From positions 124,001 through 188,000 of the forward strand of contig NZ_SJDT01000004.1 in NCBI RefSeq assembly GCF_004331995.1: a DNA stretch of 64,000 bases, read 5' to 3'. This DNA comes from Arcanobacterium bovis. GTDB taxonomy: Bacteria; Actinomycetota; Actinomycetes; Actinomycetales; Actinomycetaceae. Every line of letters begins with the position of its first letter. The first letter of the stretch is position 1. Below the pieces are notes generated by a model. It was not told the DNA's origin and ran no database searches. It saw nothing but the letters and a program-made list of their open reading frames with translations. Positions 37,649-47,283 of this stretch are shown here, piece after piece. Made by a program: the position numbers and the translations under genes.

Positions 37649-39160
37649 ATGAAATCAATCAAATTGAAGGTTGTAGCAGTTATTGCACTTGTAGCAACTT
37701 TTGCCGTGGGTGGCGTACATTCTGCCAGTGCTGCGGATACCATCGATCCGTCCAAACCGGTGTCTCTCACGATTAACAAATACGAAGGAGATCCTACCCC
37801 GACGGCTCCAAATGCTGTGCCGGTCGCTCCTACGAACGGTGCAAAGCCACTAGATGGTGCGCAGTTTAAGATTGAAGCGGTAAATGGTATTGATCTTTCG
37901 ACGCAAGCAGGATGGTCCAATGCTGCTCTTTTGACTGATGCTGATAAAGGCAATGATCCAACGGTCACCTATACAGATGTGACTACTCTAACGACGTCTG
38001 CTGGAACTGCCACGATTTCGACTTCAACAAATACTGCATTTAAAGTTGGCATGTATCGTGTTACCGAACTTCAGAAGGCCGGTTACACTATTGCACCACC
38101 ATTCTATGTGACGCTTCCATACTCGGATCCGGCAACTGGTGCTTGGACGTACAATCTCAACGTCTATCCAAAGAACCAGAATGTTACACCAACTAAAACA
38201 GTGAACGATTCCGTGGCAACGGTTGGAAAGAACCTGACCTACACAATTAAAGCACCGGTACCGGCAGGTACTCTCGATCGTTTCAACGTGGTGGACACGC
38301 TAGTTTCTGAGCTTGCTCTACAATCCAGTCCGGCAGCGCAAGTGACAGTCGTAGGGGCTTCTGCGCTTACACTTGATCCGGGTGACTATTCCGTTACCTA
38401 TGACAACAATATCCTCAAAGTGGTGTTCTCGACTTCCGGCTTGCAGAAGTTGCAGAACGCGCGCGTGGGTGATCCAACATTGGCTGTGCAGGTTGTATTT
38501 GAAGCCAAAGTTCTGAGTGTTCCTTCTGCTGACGCAACTGTAAAGAATACTGCTTCGATTGAACTTCCCAACGCAGGTTCTGTGCAAACAGGGCAAACCG
38601 CAACAGTTCTTGCCAACGTAAATATTACGAAGTCCAGCACTTCTTCGGGTGTGACTGCAGATCAGCTCAATGGTGCAACGTTCGAAGTTTACCGTTGTTC
38701 CGATCCTGATGCAGACGGCAAGTTTACCCTTGACGGTTCAGCATTAGTCATATCTAACGTTGCAACTACAACTGCAACCGATCCACAAACCACTAATGCG
38801 ACCCTTGTAACTGCTGGAGGTACGGCGGATAACGCAACCAAATCTTCGATCACTGGTTACGGTCTGCCTTACAGCTCTGCCGGCTCTGATGGTGCTGTTG
38901 TAGTGAATAAGTTCTGTGTACTTGAAACGAAAGCTCCTGCTGGATTCGTTCGCAACCCAGAAGTTCTTCCTTTGACCAATTGGGATCCAGCAACGCACAC
39001 CTACTCAATTGATGTGAATAACGTCAAGGATTCCCTGCTCGGTCAGCTCCCAGCAACCGGTGCATTTGGAATTGTGATCATCTTCTTGATCGGTATTGCA
39101 CTCCTGGGTCGCGGCTTCTACACCAGTCGTCGTGACAACGAAAAAGCTGCAACTGCTTGA
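37649..39160 (+). CDS. major pilin, SpaA/FimP-type, LPATG-anchored
   Basis: A 503-residue pilus shaft protein. It has a signal peptide to about residue 29 (GGVHSASAAD). The pilin motif WTYNLNVYPKN contains Lys175, the expected donor for the sortase-made isopeptide link between subunits. E-box-like segments are YRVTELQKAGY and FCVLETKAPAGF. The sorting signal LPATG at 467-471 is followed by a hydrophobic helix and the tail YTSRRDNEKAATA. A class C sortase gene follows immediately. Expression is likely set by the long leader, and a hairpin after the gene may reduce expression of the rest of the operon. Confidence 0.93.
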   Translation: MKSIKLKVVAVIALVATFAVGGVHSASAADTIDPSKPVSLTINKYEGDPTPTAPNAVPVAPTNGAKPLDGAQFKIEAVNGIDLSTQAGWSNAALLTDADKGNDPTVTYTDVTTLTTSAGTATISTSTNTAFKVGMYRVTELQKAGYTIAPPFYVTLPYSDPATGAWTYNLNVYPKNQNVTPTKTVNDSVATVGKNLTYTIKAPVPAGTLDRFNVVDTLVSELALQSSPAAQVTVVGASALTLDPGDYSVTYDNNILKVVFSTSGLQKLQNARVGDPTLAVQVVFEAKVLSVPSADATVKNTASIELPNAGSVQTGQTATVLANVNITKSSTSSGVTADQLNGATFEVYRCSDPDADGKFTLDGSALVISNVATTTATDPQTTNATLVTAGGTADNATKSSITGYGLPYSSAGSDGAVVVNKFCVLETKAPAGFVRNPEVLPLTNWDPATHTYSIDVNNVKDSLLGQLPATGAFGIVIIFLIGIALLGRGFYTSRRDNEKAATA

Positions 39161-39169
39161 TAAGTGAAA

Positions 39170-39203
39170 GGTTGGGGCAAGTGGAACACTGCTTGCCCCA
39201 ACC
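39170..39203 (+). terminator. hairpin between the major pilin and sortase genes (possible attenuator)
   Basis: A perfect 12-bp stem, 39170-39181 with 39192-39203, GC-rich, with a 10-nt loop and no following T-run. It lies 9 bp after the pilin stop. It may act as a partial terminator or an mRNA-stabilising end, so that shaft pilin is made in excess over the other pilus proteins. Confidence 0.6.
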
Positions 39204-39222
39204 AGCTAACATACGTTGATAT

Positions 39223-40155
39223 ATGACTTTTGAGCGAAACCACAAACGAACTTCGCCACGTACCAAACGCAATGCGCGGCGTCGAAGGAATCCGCGCTCT
39301 ATTATCTACTTGATACTTGGAGTTTTGGTTCTTCTTTCGCCCGTCGTCATCACTCACTTGAAAAATATTGAGCAACACGAAATCGCCCAGCTGTATTCGG
39401 AAAACGTCAAGAAAATGACTCCCGATCAGCGCAAACAACTTTTGGAAGCCGCCCAGAAATACAACAAGGAACTTCCCGAAGTTGGCTCGCCTGATCCATG
39501 GGTCAATGGCATTGATGTTAATACTCCCGCGTACATGCGATATTTGGCTCAGCTTGATGTTGAGTCGGTGATGGGCCGATTAAAAGTTCCGGCAGTGGGC
39601 ATTGATCTGCCTATCTATCACGGAACTTCGCAGTCAACTCTGGCACATGGAATTGGGCACTTGTATGGCACCGCGCTTCCAACTGGTGGTGTAGGTTTTC
39701 ATTCGGTGCTCACTGGACATTCTGGACTGGCAACTTTGACGATGTTCGACAATCTCACTCATATCGAGGTTGGAGAGATTTTCATCGTCGAGATACTAGG
39801 TGAGCAACACGCTTACAAAGTGGATCAAATCAAAGTCGTTCTTCCGCAAGATGTTGAAAGTATCCGACCAGAAAGCGGACGCGACCTAGTAACACTGGTG
39901 ACGTGCACACCATACGGCATCAATAGCCACCGGCTCTTGGTACGTGGTGAACGCGTGGAGATGCCAAAAGAGAATATTGAACAGGTGTATTCGAGTCCAT
40001 GGCAACCCTGGATGATCGCAGCAATTGTGATCTCGGTGTTGACGCTCTTGTACATCTTGTGGTGGCTTTTTGGAAGAAAACGCAAGCGTGATGAAGAAGA
40101 TGAACAACAGAATCTCACTGAGCAATTGGAGGAGGTAGAAGATGCACAACAGTAA
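39223..40155 (+). CDS. srtC: class C (pilin-polymerising) sortase 1
   Basis: A 310-residue sortase with an N-terminal membrane helix (about 30-48) and a C-terminal one (about 264-284), the class C arrangement. Catalytic residues are His166 (TGHSGLA), Cys228 (VTCTPYGIN) and Arg237 (SHRLLVRG). The lid motif DPW is present in SPDPWVNG before the catalytic domain. It joins pilin subunits by cleaving the LPATG-type motif. The end overlaps the next pilin gene by 14 bp. Confidence 0.93.
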   Translation: MTFERNHKRTSPRTKRNARRRRNPRSIIYLILGVLVLLSPVVITHLKNIEQHEIAQLYSENVKKMTPDQRKQLLEAAQKYNKELPEVGSPDPWVNGIDVNTPAYMRYLAQLDVESVMGRLKVPAVGIDLPIYHGTSQSTLAHGIGHLYGTALPTGGVGFHSVLTGHSGLATLTMFDNLTHIEVGEIFIVEILGEQHAYKVDQIKVVLPQDVESIRPESGRDLVTLVTCTPYGINSHRLLVRGERVEMPKENIEQVYSSPWQPWMIAAIVISVLTLLYILWWLFGRKRKRDEEDEQQNLTEQLEEVEDAQQ

Positions 40156-41416
40156 GCGTTTTAGTATGCGCGTGCCTTTTGCGATTCTACTTTTCTTGCT
40201 TATGTGTCTGTTCGTTATTCCAGCGCCACTCGCTCTGGCTCAAAGCACAACCGACGTCACCATTCATAAAACCCAAGGCGAAGGCGACACACCTGGATTG
40301 CCACTAGCTGGTATTACTTTCGAAGCGCTGCCTGTCCTTGGCATAACAGAGGCGAGTATTGACGCCCTCATCGCAGAGATGAAAACGAATCCAATGCTAG
40401 ATGGGCATACGCTCGGCTCACCGGTACAGGCGGTGAGCAATGCACAAGGTGACGCATCTTTTGCCGGCTTGCCCGATGCGATTTATTTGATTCGCGAGAT
40501 TCCATCACACGTTGGAAACGTTTCTTATTCGGTGATTAGTCCGTTCCTAATCGCTCTCCCGCGTATGGCAACTACTCAAGCCGACGGTAAACAAAAGCTT
40601 ACTATTTACGCGAAAAATCAACCCTTGACGATCGCTATTACCTCGACTCCTGACTCGGCAGTTCAGCCCGGCAGTAGCGTTATGTGGCATATCCATTCCA
40701 ACGTACCTGCCCCTGATCGCTTCGGTCTGTTGCATAACTACATCTTGGTGAGCCGTCTTGATCCTGCTCTGCAGTACGACGGCGTGAACGGCGTCGTTAT
40801 TTCGGACGGAAATACCTCCCTGACGCTTGAACCGGACGTTGATTACGTGGTGAATTTTGAGCCTTCCACCAATTCAGTATCCGTTACCCTGACGCCGAAC
40901 GGTTTAGCTAAACTCGCTGCAATGCGAATGAAATCGCCACTAACCAACGTCCTGCTCGATATTAAGACGACGGTGCGTCCAGATACACCACAAGGTGCAG
41001 TTATTAAAAACGAAGTTCAACTTTTCCCTGACGGTTGGCCGCTCAATGGTACTGCCGGTGTGGCAATCGGTGCAGTATCGGACGTTTCGAATGTGACGGT
41101 TGTGGTTCCGACGCCGTCTCCATCCACACCGCAGTGCCCACCGACAGGCTGTGAATGCCCGCCGCAAGGCTGTGAAGCTTCGGTCATTTCGGTTATTTTG
41201 GCTAAAACAGGCGCATACTTAAAAGAGATCATCATTGGGGCGATTGGCTTCCTTGTGGCCGGTCTCGTCATATTCTTCGTTGCGCTAAAGAGGCGCAAGG
41301 ACGACGAACCTGCGGTCGATTCTCCCAATACCACAGCCAAAAATACGTTACATAAGTCAAGCGATGAAGTTGTTGAAGAACAGAAGATTAATGAAGGAGG
41401 CGGGGATGTTCAGTAA
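40142..41416 (+). CDS. minor (probably basal) pilin with LAKTG sorting signal
   Basis: A 424-residue surface protein with a signal peptide to about residue 33 (PLALAQ). The pilin-like segment LTIYAKNQP could supply the acceptor Lys. A Pro/Cys stalk (CPPTGCECPPQGC) precedes the sorting signal LAKTG at 353-357. The membrane helix (IIIGAIGFLVAGLVIFFVAL) and KRRK follow. An unusually long cytoplasmic tail of about 38 residues comes last. LAxTG signals are known substrates of class E housekeeping sortases in Actinobacteria, so this is best read as the subunit that ends and anchors the pilus (inference). Its start overlaps the sortase gene and its end overlaps the tip adhesin gene region. Confidence 0.85.
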   Translation: MHNSKRFSMRVPFAILLFLLMCLFVIPAPLALAQSTTDVTIHKTQGEGDTPGLPLAGITFEALPVLGITEASIDALIAEMKTNPMLDGHTLGSPVQAVSNAQGDASFAGLPDAIYLIREIPSHVGNVSYSVISPFLIALPRMATTQADGKQKLTIYAKNQPLTIAITSTPDSAVQPGSSVMWHIHSNVPAPDRFGLLHNYILVSRLDPALQYDGVNGVVISDGNTSLTLEPDVDYVVNFEPSTNSVSVTLTPNGLAKLAAMRMKSPLTNVLLDIKTTVRPDTPQGAVIKNEVQLFPDGWPLNGTAGVAIGAVSDVSNVTVVVPTPSPSTPQCPPTGCECPPQGCEASVISVILAKTGAYLKEIIIGAIGFLVAGLVIFFVALKRRKDDEPAVDSPNTTAKNTLHKSSDEVVEEQKINEGGGDVQ

Positions 41417-44400
41417 AGATTCAATACAGTCACCCGCAAAAAAGCTCTGGGCATCATTCCTGAGCTTCGTGTTTATTGTTGTTCTGTTACTTCCAGTGTC
41501 ACCTTGGAGTCCTAATCGCGACAAGGCCGACGCCGCAGCTATCACCTACGACCTTGGTGATTGTGCGATGCGTATGGGTACGGGCGCTGCGGCAAACCTT
41601 GCCAACAGCTTCTGTTTTATCGATTTTGCAGGCATGATTGGCGCTAAAGATTCTACGGTGCACGTCAAACGCCTAATTGGCGATATGACTTTAGAATTTG
41701 ACTTGTCATGGACGAATAACGGTGTTGTTACTCCGCAAGTTACCGCCGAATCTACCCAGTGGGATTCTTCCTCCTCGTTTGGGCAAACGATCAATAGCAA
41801 TCAAACCTTCGTAGCCTATTCTGGAGATACGCAAAGTCCGATTGTGAAAACTAAACATCTTCCCCCCACTTACACCTTTAGTTTCAATAATGTGGTGTTA
41901 CGGGATGCCAAAGGTGCCACTCTGCCGAGCTTTAAGCTGAATGTTCTGGATGCGGAGCAGTCGCCAGGAACAGAGTCCTGGGCGATCATGGACAATGACA
42001 CCACAACCAACAAAACCACTTTCAATAAGGTTGTACAAACAGGTTTTGCTGAACCTTGTAATGTGACGTCGAGTTCTGGCCGTGATTTTTACTGCCAAGG
42101 GTACGCGACGACTGGCACATATAAGGGAATCGCTATCGCGACTATTGATTCACCCACACAGTTCCAAGTTGAGAAATATTCAGCTTCAGGATGGGGCGGT
42201 TTCGCTATCGCCATTTCAATCGGCCGGGTGGCGGGCACATATACTGCCAATACTTCTTATGAGCTAGCAGAAACTGGTCAGGCCACGACTTTTGATCACC
42301 GTGTTTACTCAAAAACCAGCACCTCTGAAACGCTGATTCCAGGCACGAACGGTAGCACGTTTACGGTGTACAACCGGCCATTTTCGAACTCGCTTACGCC
42401 AACAGATAAACAAGTATTTAAGTCAACGGGAAGTGGCACGCAGAGCCAATATGTTTTCGATCGTTACACTCCAGTTTGGACGTGCACGGCGGGAACATCT
42501 GCTCCGGTTACGATCAAAGAAGGTCAAGTTCCCGCAGGCTATACGCTGGTGAATGATCGCAACACAGCTACGTCGATCTTGACCGCCGATAACGCTACGG
42601 ATGCACCCCTTGAATGTAATGTGGATTGGCAGAGCAAATTCCAGCCTTCGACTTTTGATTTCTCAAAGTTGGTAACTGGAAATGCCGCTAACTTTACGGA
42701 CATCTCCACCCGTTCATTCGACCTGAATTACACTTGCACCAATAGCGCTTTTGCTACTGCGTATCCTTCGATTCCACTCAGTGGAAAAGTAACTCTTCAA
42801 GCTGGTGCATCGGCGCAGATTAAGAATATTCCAGCTGGAACGCCGTGCACGGTCACCGAATCTTTCCCAGGTGGGGCACAGCCGGCACCACCGGGAGTGA
42901 ATCTCACCTTGACCTGGACAGGTGGTACACCAAGTGCTGATACCTTGCCAAATGTGAGCACTACGCTCGCTACTAGTACGAGCGTTGCGGCAACTAATAA
43001 CTACACTTATCGAGCTGGAAGCATCACGCTGAGCAAGAATATTCTTGGCGACCCAGTAGGGGATTTCACCTATCCGCGTCACTATGACTTTTCTCTTACA
43101 TGTGTGGGCACTACGGTTCAGAACCGCACAGTGGGTTTCGACATTAATCCATCTGGGGGAGCATATTCGGGCTCAGTAAATATCTCGGATATTCCGGTGG
43201 CACGTGATTGTAGGTTGACGCCGCTAACAGGTCTTTCACCCACCGAAGTCAAGAAATATGATTTCGTGAGTCGAAACGTGACGTTTAACGGTACAGCTGT
43301 TACCAAAAACTCCGATGGTTCCTATTCCTTTACCTTGGCAGATTATGCCCAAGGTGGTACGCCTACAACCGGCACTGTTCATATCGACACTACCTACGCC
43401 TATCAGTTGCGCGACGTGAAGGTAATAAAGGAACTGGCTGGACCGGCGTCGAACTCCAAAGATTTAGAAGGCAAGACGTTCCCTGTCCAATATAAGTGCA
43501 CGTGGGGAGCTTCGGGACAATACTCGAAGACCGGCACTCTGAACATCACCACTGATACTGCTAACCCAGCCACAATCTCCGGCGTCGCCGTCGATGCGAG
43601 CTGTATTATCTATGAAGATACCGTTGCAGCCACACCAAATACGATACTCACTGGCACTACGGTATCAGCTGCTGATGCCAACGACGTGACCGTCACTAAG
43701 ACCAACGATGAAGCGAAAACGCAAGCAATTCTGAAGGTTTCATCGGCTACTGATTCCACTCAAAATCGCGTGCTTATCACCAACACATACGATTACAAAC
43801 TTGGCACGGTAGACATCACTAAAGTGGTTAACAAGAACGGTTTGACGGTGACTCTACCGTCCACCTTCTCGATCAACTTCGACTGTGGCACGCGTTCTGT
43901 GGTTGCAGCTGATGGAAGTGTTGTGTCGGTGCCACTGGTTGGTACCGTGATGATCGCTGGTGGCGAGACTAAGAGGCTTAAAGCCCAAGTTACCGATGCT
44001 ACGCTGGATCCGAAGATTAATGATCAGTCTGGCTATTTGGGTGTTCCATACGCAAACAAGTGCTCCTTTACTGAGGATGCTCCGCAGATTTCCACCTCAG
44101 GTGTGTTGTGGCAGAGCGACGTCGATTCCCAGAGTTTCACAGTTACCGCTGATTCAACCACGAAAACCATCACCAATAACTTCACTGCGGCTGGGAATGG
44201 ATTGACTATCCAAGCTCGTGTTGTGGCGGGTACTGAGCTCGCTCAGCCTATCACGTTCAACGTGGCGTGCAAGGACTCTGGTGGTACTACGCTGATTCTG
44301 GATCCTCAATATGCCCAAATCACCCTGAGTAAAGCAACACCATCGGTAACGATTCCTGCATCTAAGGTACCTGAAGGTAGCACGTGTACTTTGACGGAGC

Positions 44401-47264
44401 CTACTCCTGATCCTGGAACGCGTACTACGACTGGTGGGATGAGCTATCCAATTACCCGTAGTGCTGGTTTGCACATTGCCGCAACAGGGTCCAATCCTGA
44501 GGTTAACCAAACGTTCGGAAATCTTGCTCCTATCAATTCGAATACGCTCACAATCGGCGCTTCTACTGTGGCGGAAATAAATCTCTATTATGCGTATGTG
44601 ACGAGTCCAGTCAAAGCCTCAAAGGTAGTGGCATTCGATCCTGCTACACAGCAGTATATTTCCGATGCGCGAAAAGATATCAAACGTAATCGCGAGTTTT
44701 CGGTGACCTTAAAGTGTACTTATCCCGACGGCATCACCACAGCAAACGCCTCAGGAACTGTTGTGTCAACACAGCCTGAGATAACACTGACCGACGAAGT
44801 TCCCGTGGGATCTAGTTGTACGATTGCAGAAGGTGCTACTACCACTGCGGCTGGTGTTGATGTGAAGCAGGAAGTTGCGGTAAACGGTGGTGCAAACGCA
44901 AATGTTTCCACGACTTTCACTGTTAAAGACACATCGAACTCGGCAATGTTTACTAATACCTACTCACGCCGGCTAGCTCCGGTAGTACTCAATAAACGTG
45001 CAGTTCTTCCTGGCTCAATCCATGATCAGTATGCAGCTGCTGGCCAGAGCATTCCGTTCCATACCCACCAGTTCACGATGGACTGCCACGATCCAGAAAC
45101 CGGTACTGGGAGCACAGGTGTACTACTTGGAACTTTCAACGGCACGATTACCGGAGAAGGTAGCTACCAGTTCGATAATGTGCCTGTTGGTGTTGATTGC
45201 CATATTAAGGGTGACCAATTCGGGCAACTTGATTTGAGTCTTCCAGGTGCGAATGGCGTACAGCTTAAAGCGTATGTGAAGCCTAAACAGGTTAAATGGG
45301 TTGTTGATAAGAATGACGGCACCGCCGTCATCGACACTGACTTTCCAGGCGACGTGACCGAATCTGCGTACTTCTCGACGCTAGATGCAGCTGCGGACGG
45401 AACCGTCACGAACGTCGTCGACATTGAAAATACCTACGAGTATATTCAAACGAAGATTCAGATGACGAAGAAGGTCGTGGGCGCAGCTGGCGATCTGGCC
45501 CTGCTTTCGCCTGATCAGACCTATAATTTCAACTTCCAGTGCGAAGGAGTTGGATACAACACCTCCACAATTGGAACGGGCTCGGATACGTTGAGTAATT
45601 CCCTAGTGCTCAGTACTTTTGGCACAGCTACCGACAATGGTGATGGCACTGTTACTCGGCTTTATACCTCGCCGCAGGTTACTGTTCCTGCAGGTGCTTG
45701 GTGTGACTTCGATGAGAAAGATCCGGTTGGAACGCCCGCTCAACTCGTTCATTCGATGGATCAACAAGTTATCAAGAAGTACGCCGCTCTCAACTCAGAT
45801 CCGAATCACGTGGAATCTTGGGATTTTGTGGATCGCTATACGCATCGCTTAGTGCCTGTGGGAATCGCGACCCTTCATAATGGGTATATTGACGGTGCTT
45901 TCAAAGATGGTTCGGGCAATGGATATACCTACAAGGTAACGTGTGATGATCCTGCCAAGACGAGTTTCACGCATTCTGTGTCATTCGCTGATGCGCGAGT
46001 GGGTCTATCAGTATCCGATCCTGGTGTGCCCGATGCTGGACAAACCTTGCAGTTACCTGCGGGAGCTAACTGTACGATTAGCTATGCTGGTAGCCCATCG
46101 CTCGTGCCGAGTGCACCCATCGAAGTGACAGCTGGCGATCGCGCACCGTTTATGCGTTTTGGTACGTGGACTGGTACGAGTGCTTCGGCGAGTAATCCCA
46201 CCCAGCCGTGGCGCGATATTAACGCCGCTGACGTAACAACGGATATGAAGAATTACTCCTTTGCGTTCGCGATTCCAGCTGACCTAACTGCAACTAACAA
46301 TGTGGCGATGACTGTTGCTGCACAGACAATCTACATTCGCGACACGATGGATGTGACGATTACCAAGGAATCCTTCGGTGCGGCGGGCGCTGGAGCTTCG
46401 TTTAGCTTTACGTCGGATTGTCTGCCATCTGGTGAAACAGCCACGGTGAAGTCAGGCGAATCGTTCACCATGCACAATGTAGCAGTTGACCGTACGTGTA
46501 TCGTGACCGAAGCTTCTTTGCCGGGCACGCTCCCCGAATTGGGGATTGAGTCGCAAGGTGACGGCATTATTGATGCTTGGGCTACAAATGTGTCTGCCAC
46601 GGAAACTGATCCGGCAAGCCGCTATATGCAGTTCACAACGGCTCCGGTAACCAATGCAAGCGACCTTTCCCAATCTGGCCCATACTGGAACTTTGTGCTG
46701 TCGAATCGTTATCCGTCAATCGATATCGAAAAGACGATTGACGGACCGTTGGTGTCTTCCAACGACGGCGTGGTCTTGAGTCCGACAGCGACATCGATGA
46801 CCGTTCACTATGTACTGTCCAATAATGGCGGTTTGCCAGTGGATAGTTTTGCGCTCTCGGATCCTTCGCTTGCTGGGCGAACAATTGCTAACGGTTCGCA
46901 GACCATTACGGTAGGCGCTGATGGTTCGATTGATCCGTTGTTCTGCGGAATCGACAACAACGCAATGTACACAATGCAGCCAGGGGACTCTCTCACTTGT
47001 TCTTTCACGGTTCAGCTAACCGAGCCGGTGCAAACGCCTCTAAATATTACTGGAGCAGTGAAAGTGGATGCGCTAGCAAATGGCTGGCCAGTGAGCGATT
47101 CTGATGGTTTCGGTGCGCAACGAGTGTGGATGACTCTTCCGCAGGCAGGTGCGATTTCGCTCGTCGTCGTTATAATGACTGGTGTGGGCGTGGTTGTCTA
47201 TGGTCTGTGGAAGAACCGCAAGGATGACGACGATAAAGAGACGACGCTTCCTCTGGATGCGTGA
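41406..47264 (+). CDS. giant pilus tip/adhesin protein with about ten DUF5979-like repeats
   Basis: A 1952-residue secreted protein. ATG 41406 follows a GGAGG at about 41396 and overlaps the previous gene's stop; the frame is open back to 41364. The signal segment is FLSFVFIVVLLLPVS, ending near ADAAAI. Residues of about 45-390 form a head domain (DLGDC, FCFIDFAG) with a remote resemblance to the CshA adhesin head. Then come about ten Ig-like repeats of 100-150 residues. Each begins with a variant of NTYxY...V.ITK and most carry a Cys pair (YTC, then CTVTE). The sorting signal is LPQAG at 1911-1915, followed by a helix and KNRKDDDD. No von Willebrand A domain is visible. By position and size it is the likely tip. 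Confidence 0.85.
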   Translation: MFSKDSIQSPAKKLWASFLSFVFIVVLLLPVSPWSPNRDKADAAAITYDLGDCAMRMGTGAAANLANSFCFIDFAGMIGAKDSTVHVKRLIGDMTLEFDLSWTNNGVVTPQVTAESTQWDSSSSFGQTINSNQTFVAYSGDTQSPIVKTKHLPPTYTFSFNNVVLRDAKGATLPSFKLNVLDAEQSPGTESWAIMDNDTTTNKTTFNKVVQTGFAEPCNVTSSSGRDFYCQGYATTGTYKGIAIATIDSPTQFQVEKYSASGWGGFAIAISIGRVAGTYTANTSYELAETGQATTFDHRVYSKTSTSETLIPGTNGSTFTVYNRPFSNSLTPTDKQVFKSTGSGTQSQYVFDRYTPVWTCTAGTSAPVTIKEGQVPAGYTLVNDRNTATSILTADNATDAPLECNVDWQSKFQPSTFDFSKLVTGNAANFTDISTRSFDLNYTCTNSAFATAYPSIPLSGKVTLQAGASAQIKNIPAGTPCTVTESFPGGAQPAPPGVNLTLTWTGGTPSADTLPNVSTTLATSTSVAATNNYTYRAGSITLSKNILGDPVGDFTYPRHYDFSLTCVGTTVQNRTVGFDINPSGGAYSGSVNISDIPVARDCRLTPLTGLSPTEVKKYDFVSRNVTFNGTAVTKNSDGSYSFTLADYAQGGTPTTGTVHIDTTYAYQLRDVKVIKELAGPASNSKDLEGKTFPVQYKCTWGASGQYSKTGTLNITTDTANPATISGVAVDASCIIYEDTVAATPNTILTGTTVSAADANDVTVTKTNDEAKTQAILKVSSATDSTQNRVLITNTYDYKLGTVDITKVVNKNGLTVTLPSTFSINFDCGTRSVVAADGSVVSVPLVGTVMIAGGETKRLKAQVTDATLDPKINDQSGYLGVPYANKCSFTEDAPQISTSGVLWQSDVDSQSFTVTADSTTKTITNNFTAAGNGLTIQARVVAGTELAQPITFNVACKDSGGTTLILDPQYAQITLSKATPSVTIPASKVPEGSTCTLTEPTPDPGTRTTTGGMSYPITRSAGLHIAATGSNPEVNQTFGNLAPINSNTLTIGASTVAEINLYYAYVTSPVKASKVVAFDPATQQYISDARKDIKRNREFSVTLKCTYPDGITTANASGTVVSTQPEITLTDEVPVGSSCTIAEGATTTAAGVDVKQEVAVNGGANANVSTTFTVKDTSNSAMFTNTYSRRLAPVVLNKRAVLPGSIHDQYAAAGQSIPFHTHQFTMDCHDPETGTGSTGVLLGTFNGTITGEGSYQFDNVPVGVDCHIKGDQFGQLDLSLPGANGVQLKAYVKPKQVKWVVDKNDGTAVIDTDFPGDVTESAYFSTLDAAADGTVTNVVDIENTYEYIQTKIQMTKKVVGAAGDLALLSPDQTYNFNFQCEGVGYNTSTIGTGSDTLSNSLVLSTFGTATDNGDGTVTRLYTSPQVTVPAGAWCDFDEKDPVGTPAQLVHSMDQQVIKKYAALNSDPNHVESWDFVDRYTHRLVPVGIATLHNGYIDGAFKDGSGNGYTYKVTCDDPAKTSFTHSVSFADARVGLSVSDPGVPDAGQTLQLPAGANCTISYAGSPSLVPSAPIEVTAGDRAPFMRFGTWTGTSASASNPTQPWRDINAADVTTDMKNYSFAFAIPADLTATNNVAMTVAAQTIYIRDTMDVTITKESFGAAGAGASFSFTSDCLPSGETATVKSGESFTMHNVAVDRTCIVTEASLPGTLPELGIESQGDGIIDAWATNVSATETDPASRYMQFTTAPVTNASDLSQSGPYWNFVLSNRYPSIDIEKTIDGPLVSSNDGVVLSPTATSMTVHYVLSNNGGLPVDSFALSDPSLAGRTIANGSQTITVGADGSIDPLFCGIDNNAMYTMQPGDSLTCSFTVQLTEPVQTPLNITGAVKVDALANGWPVSDSDGFGAQRVWMTLPQAGAISLVVVIMTGVGVVVYGLWKNRKDDDDKETTLPLDA

Positions 47265-47283
47265 GGTGTGACGTGATGCGTGA

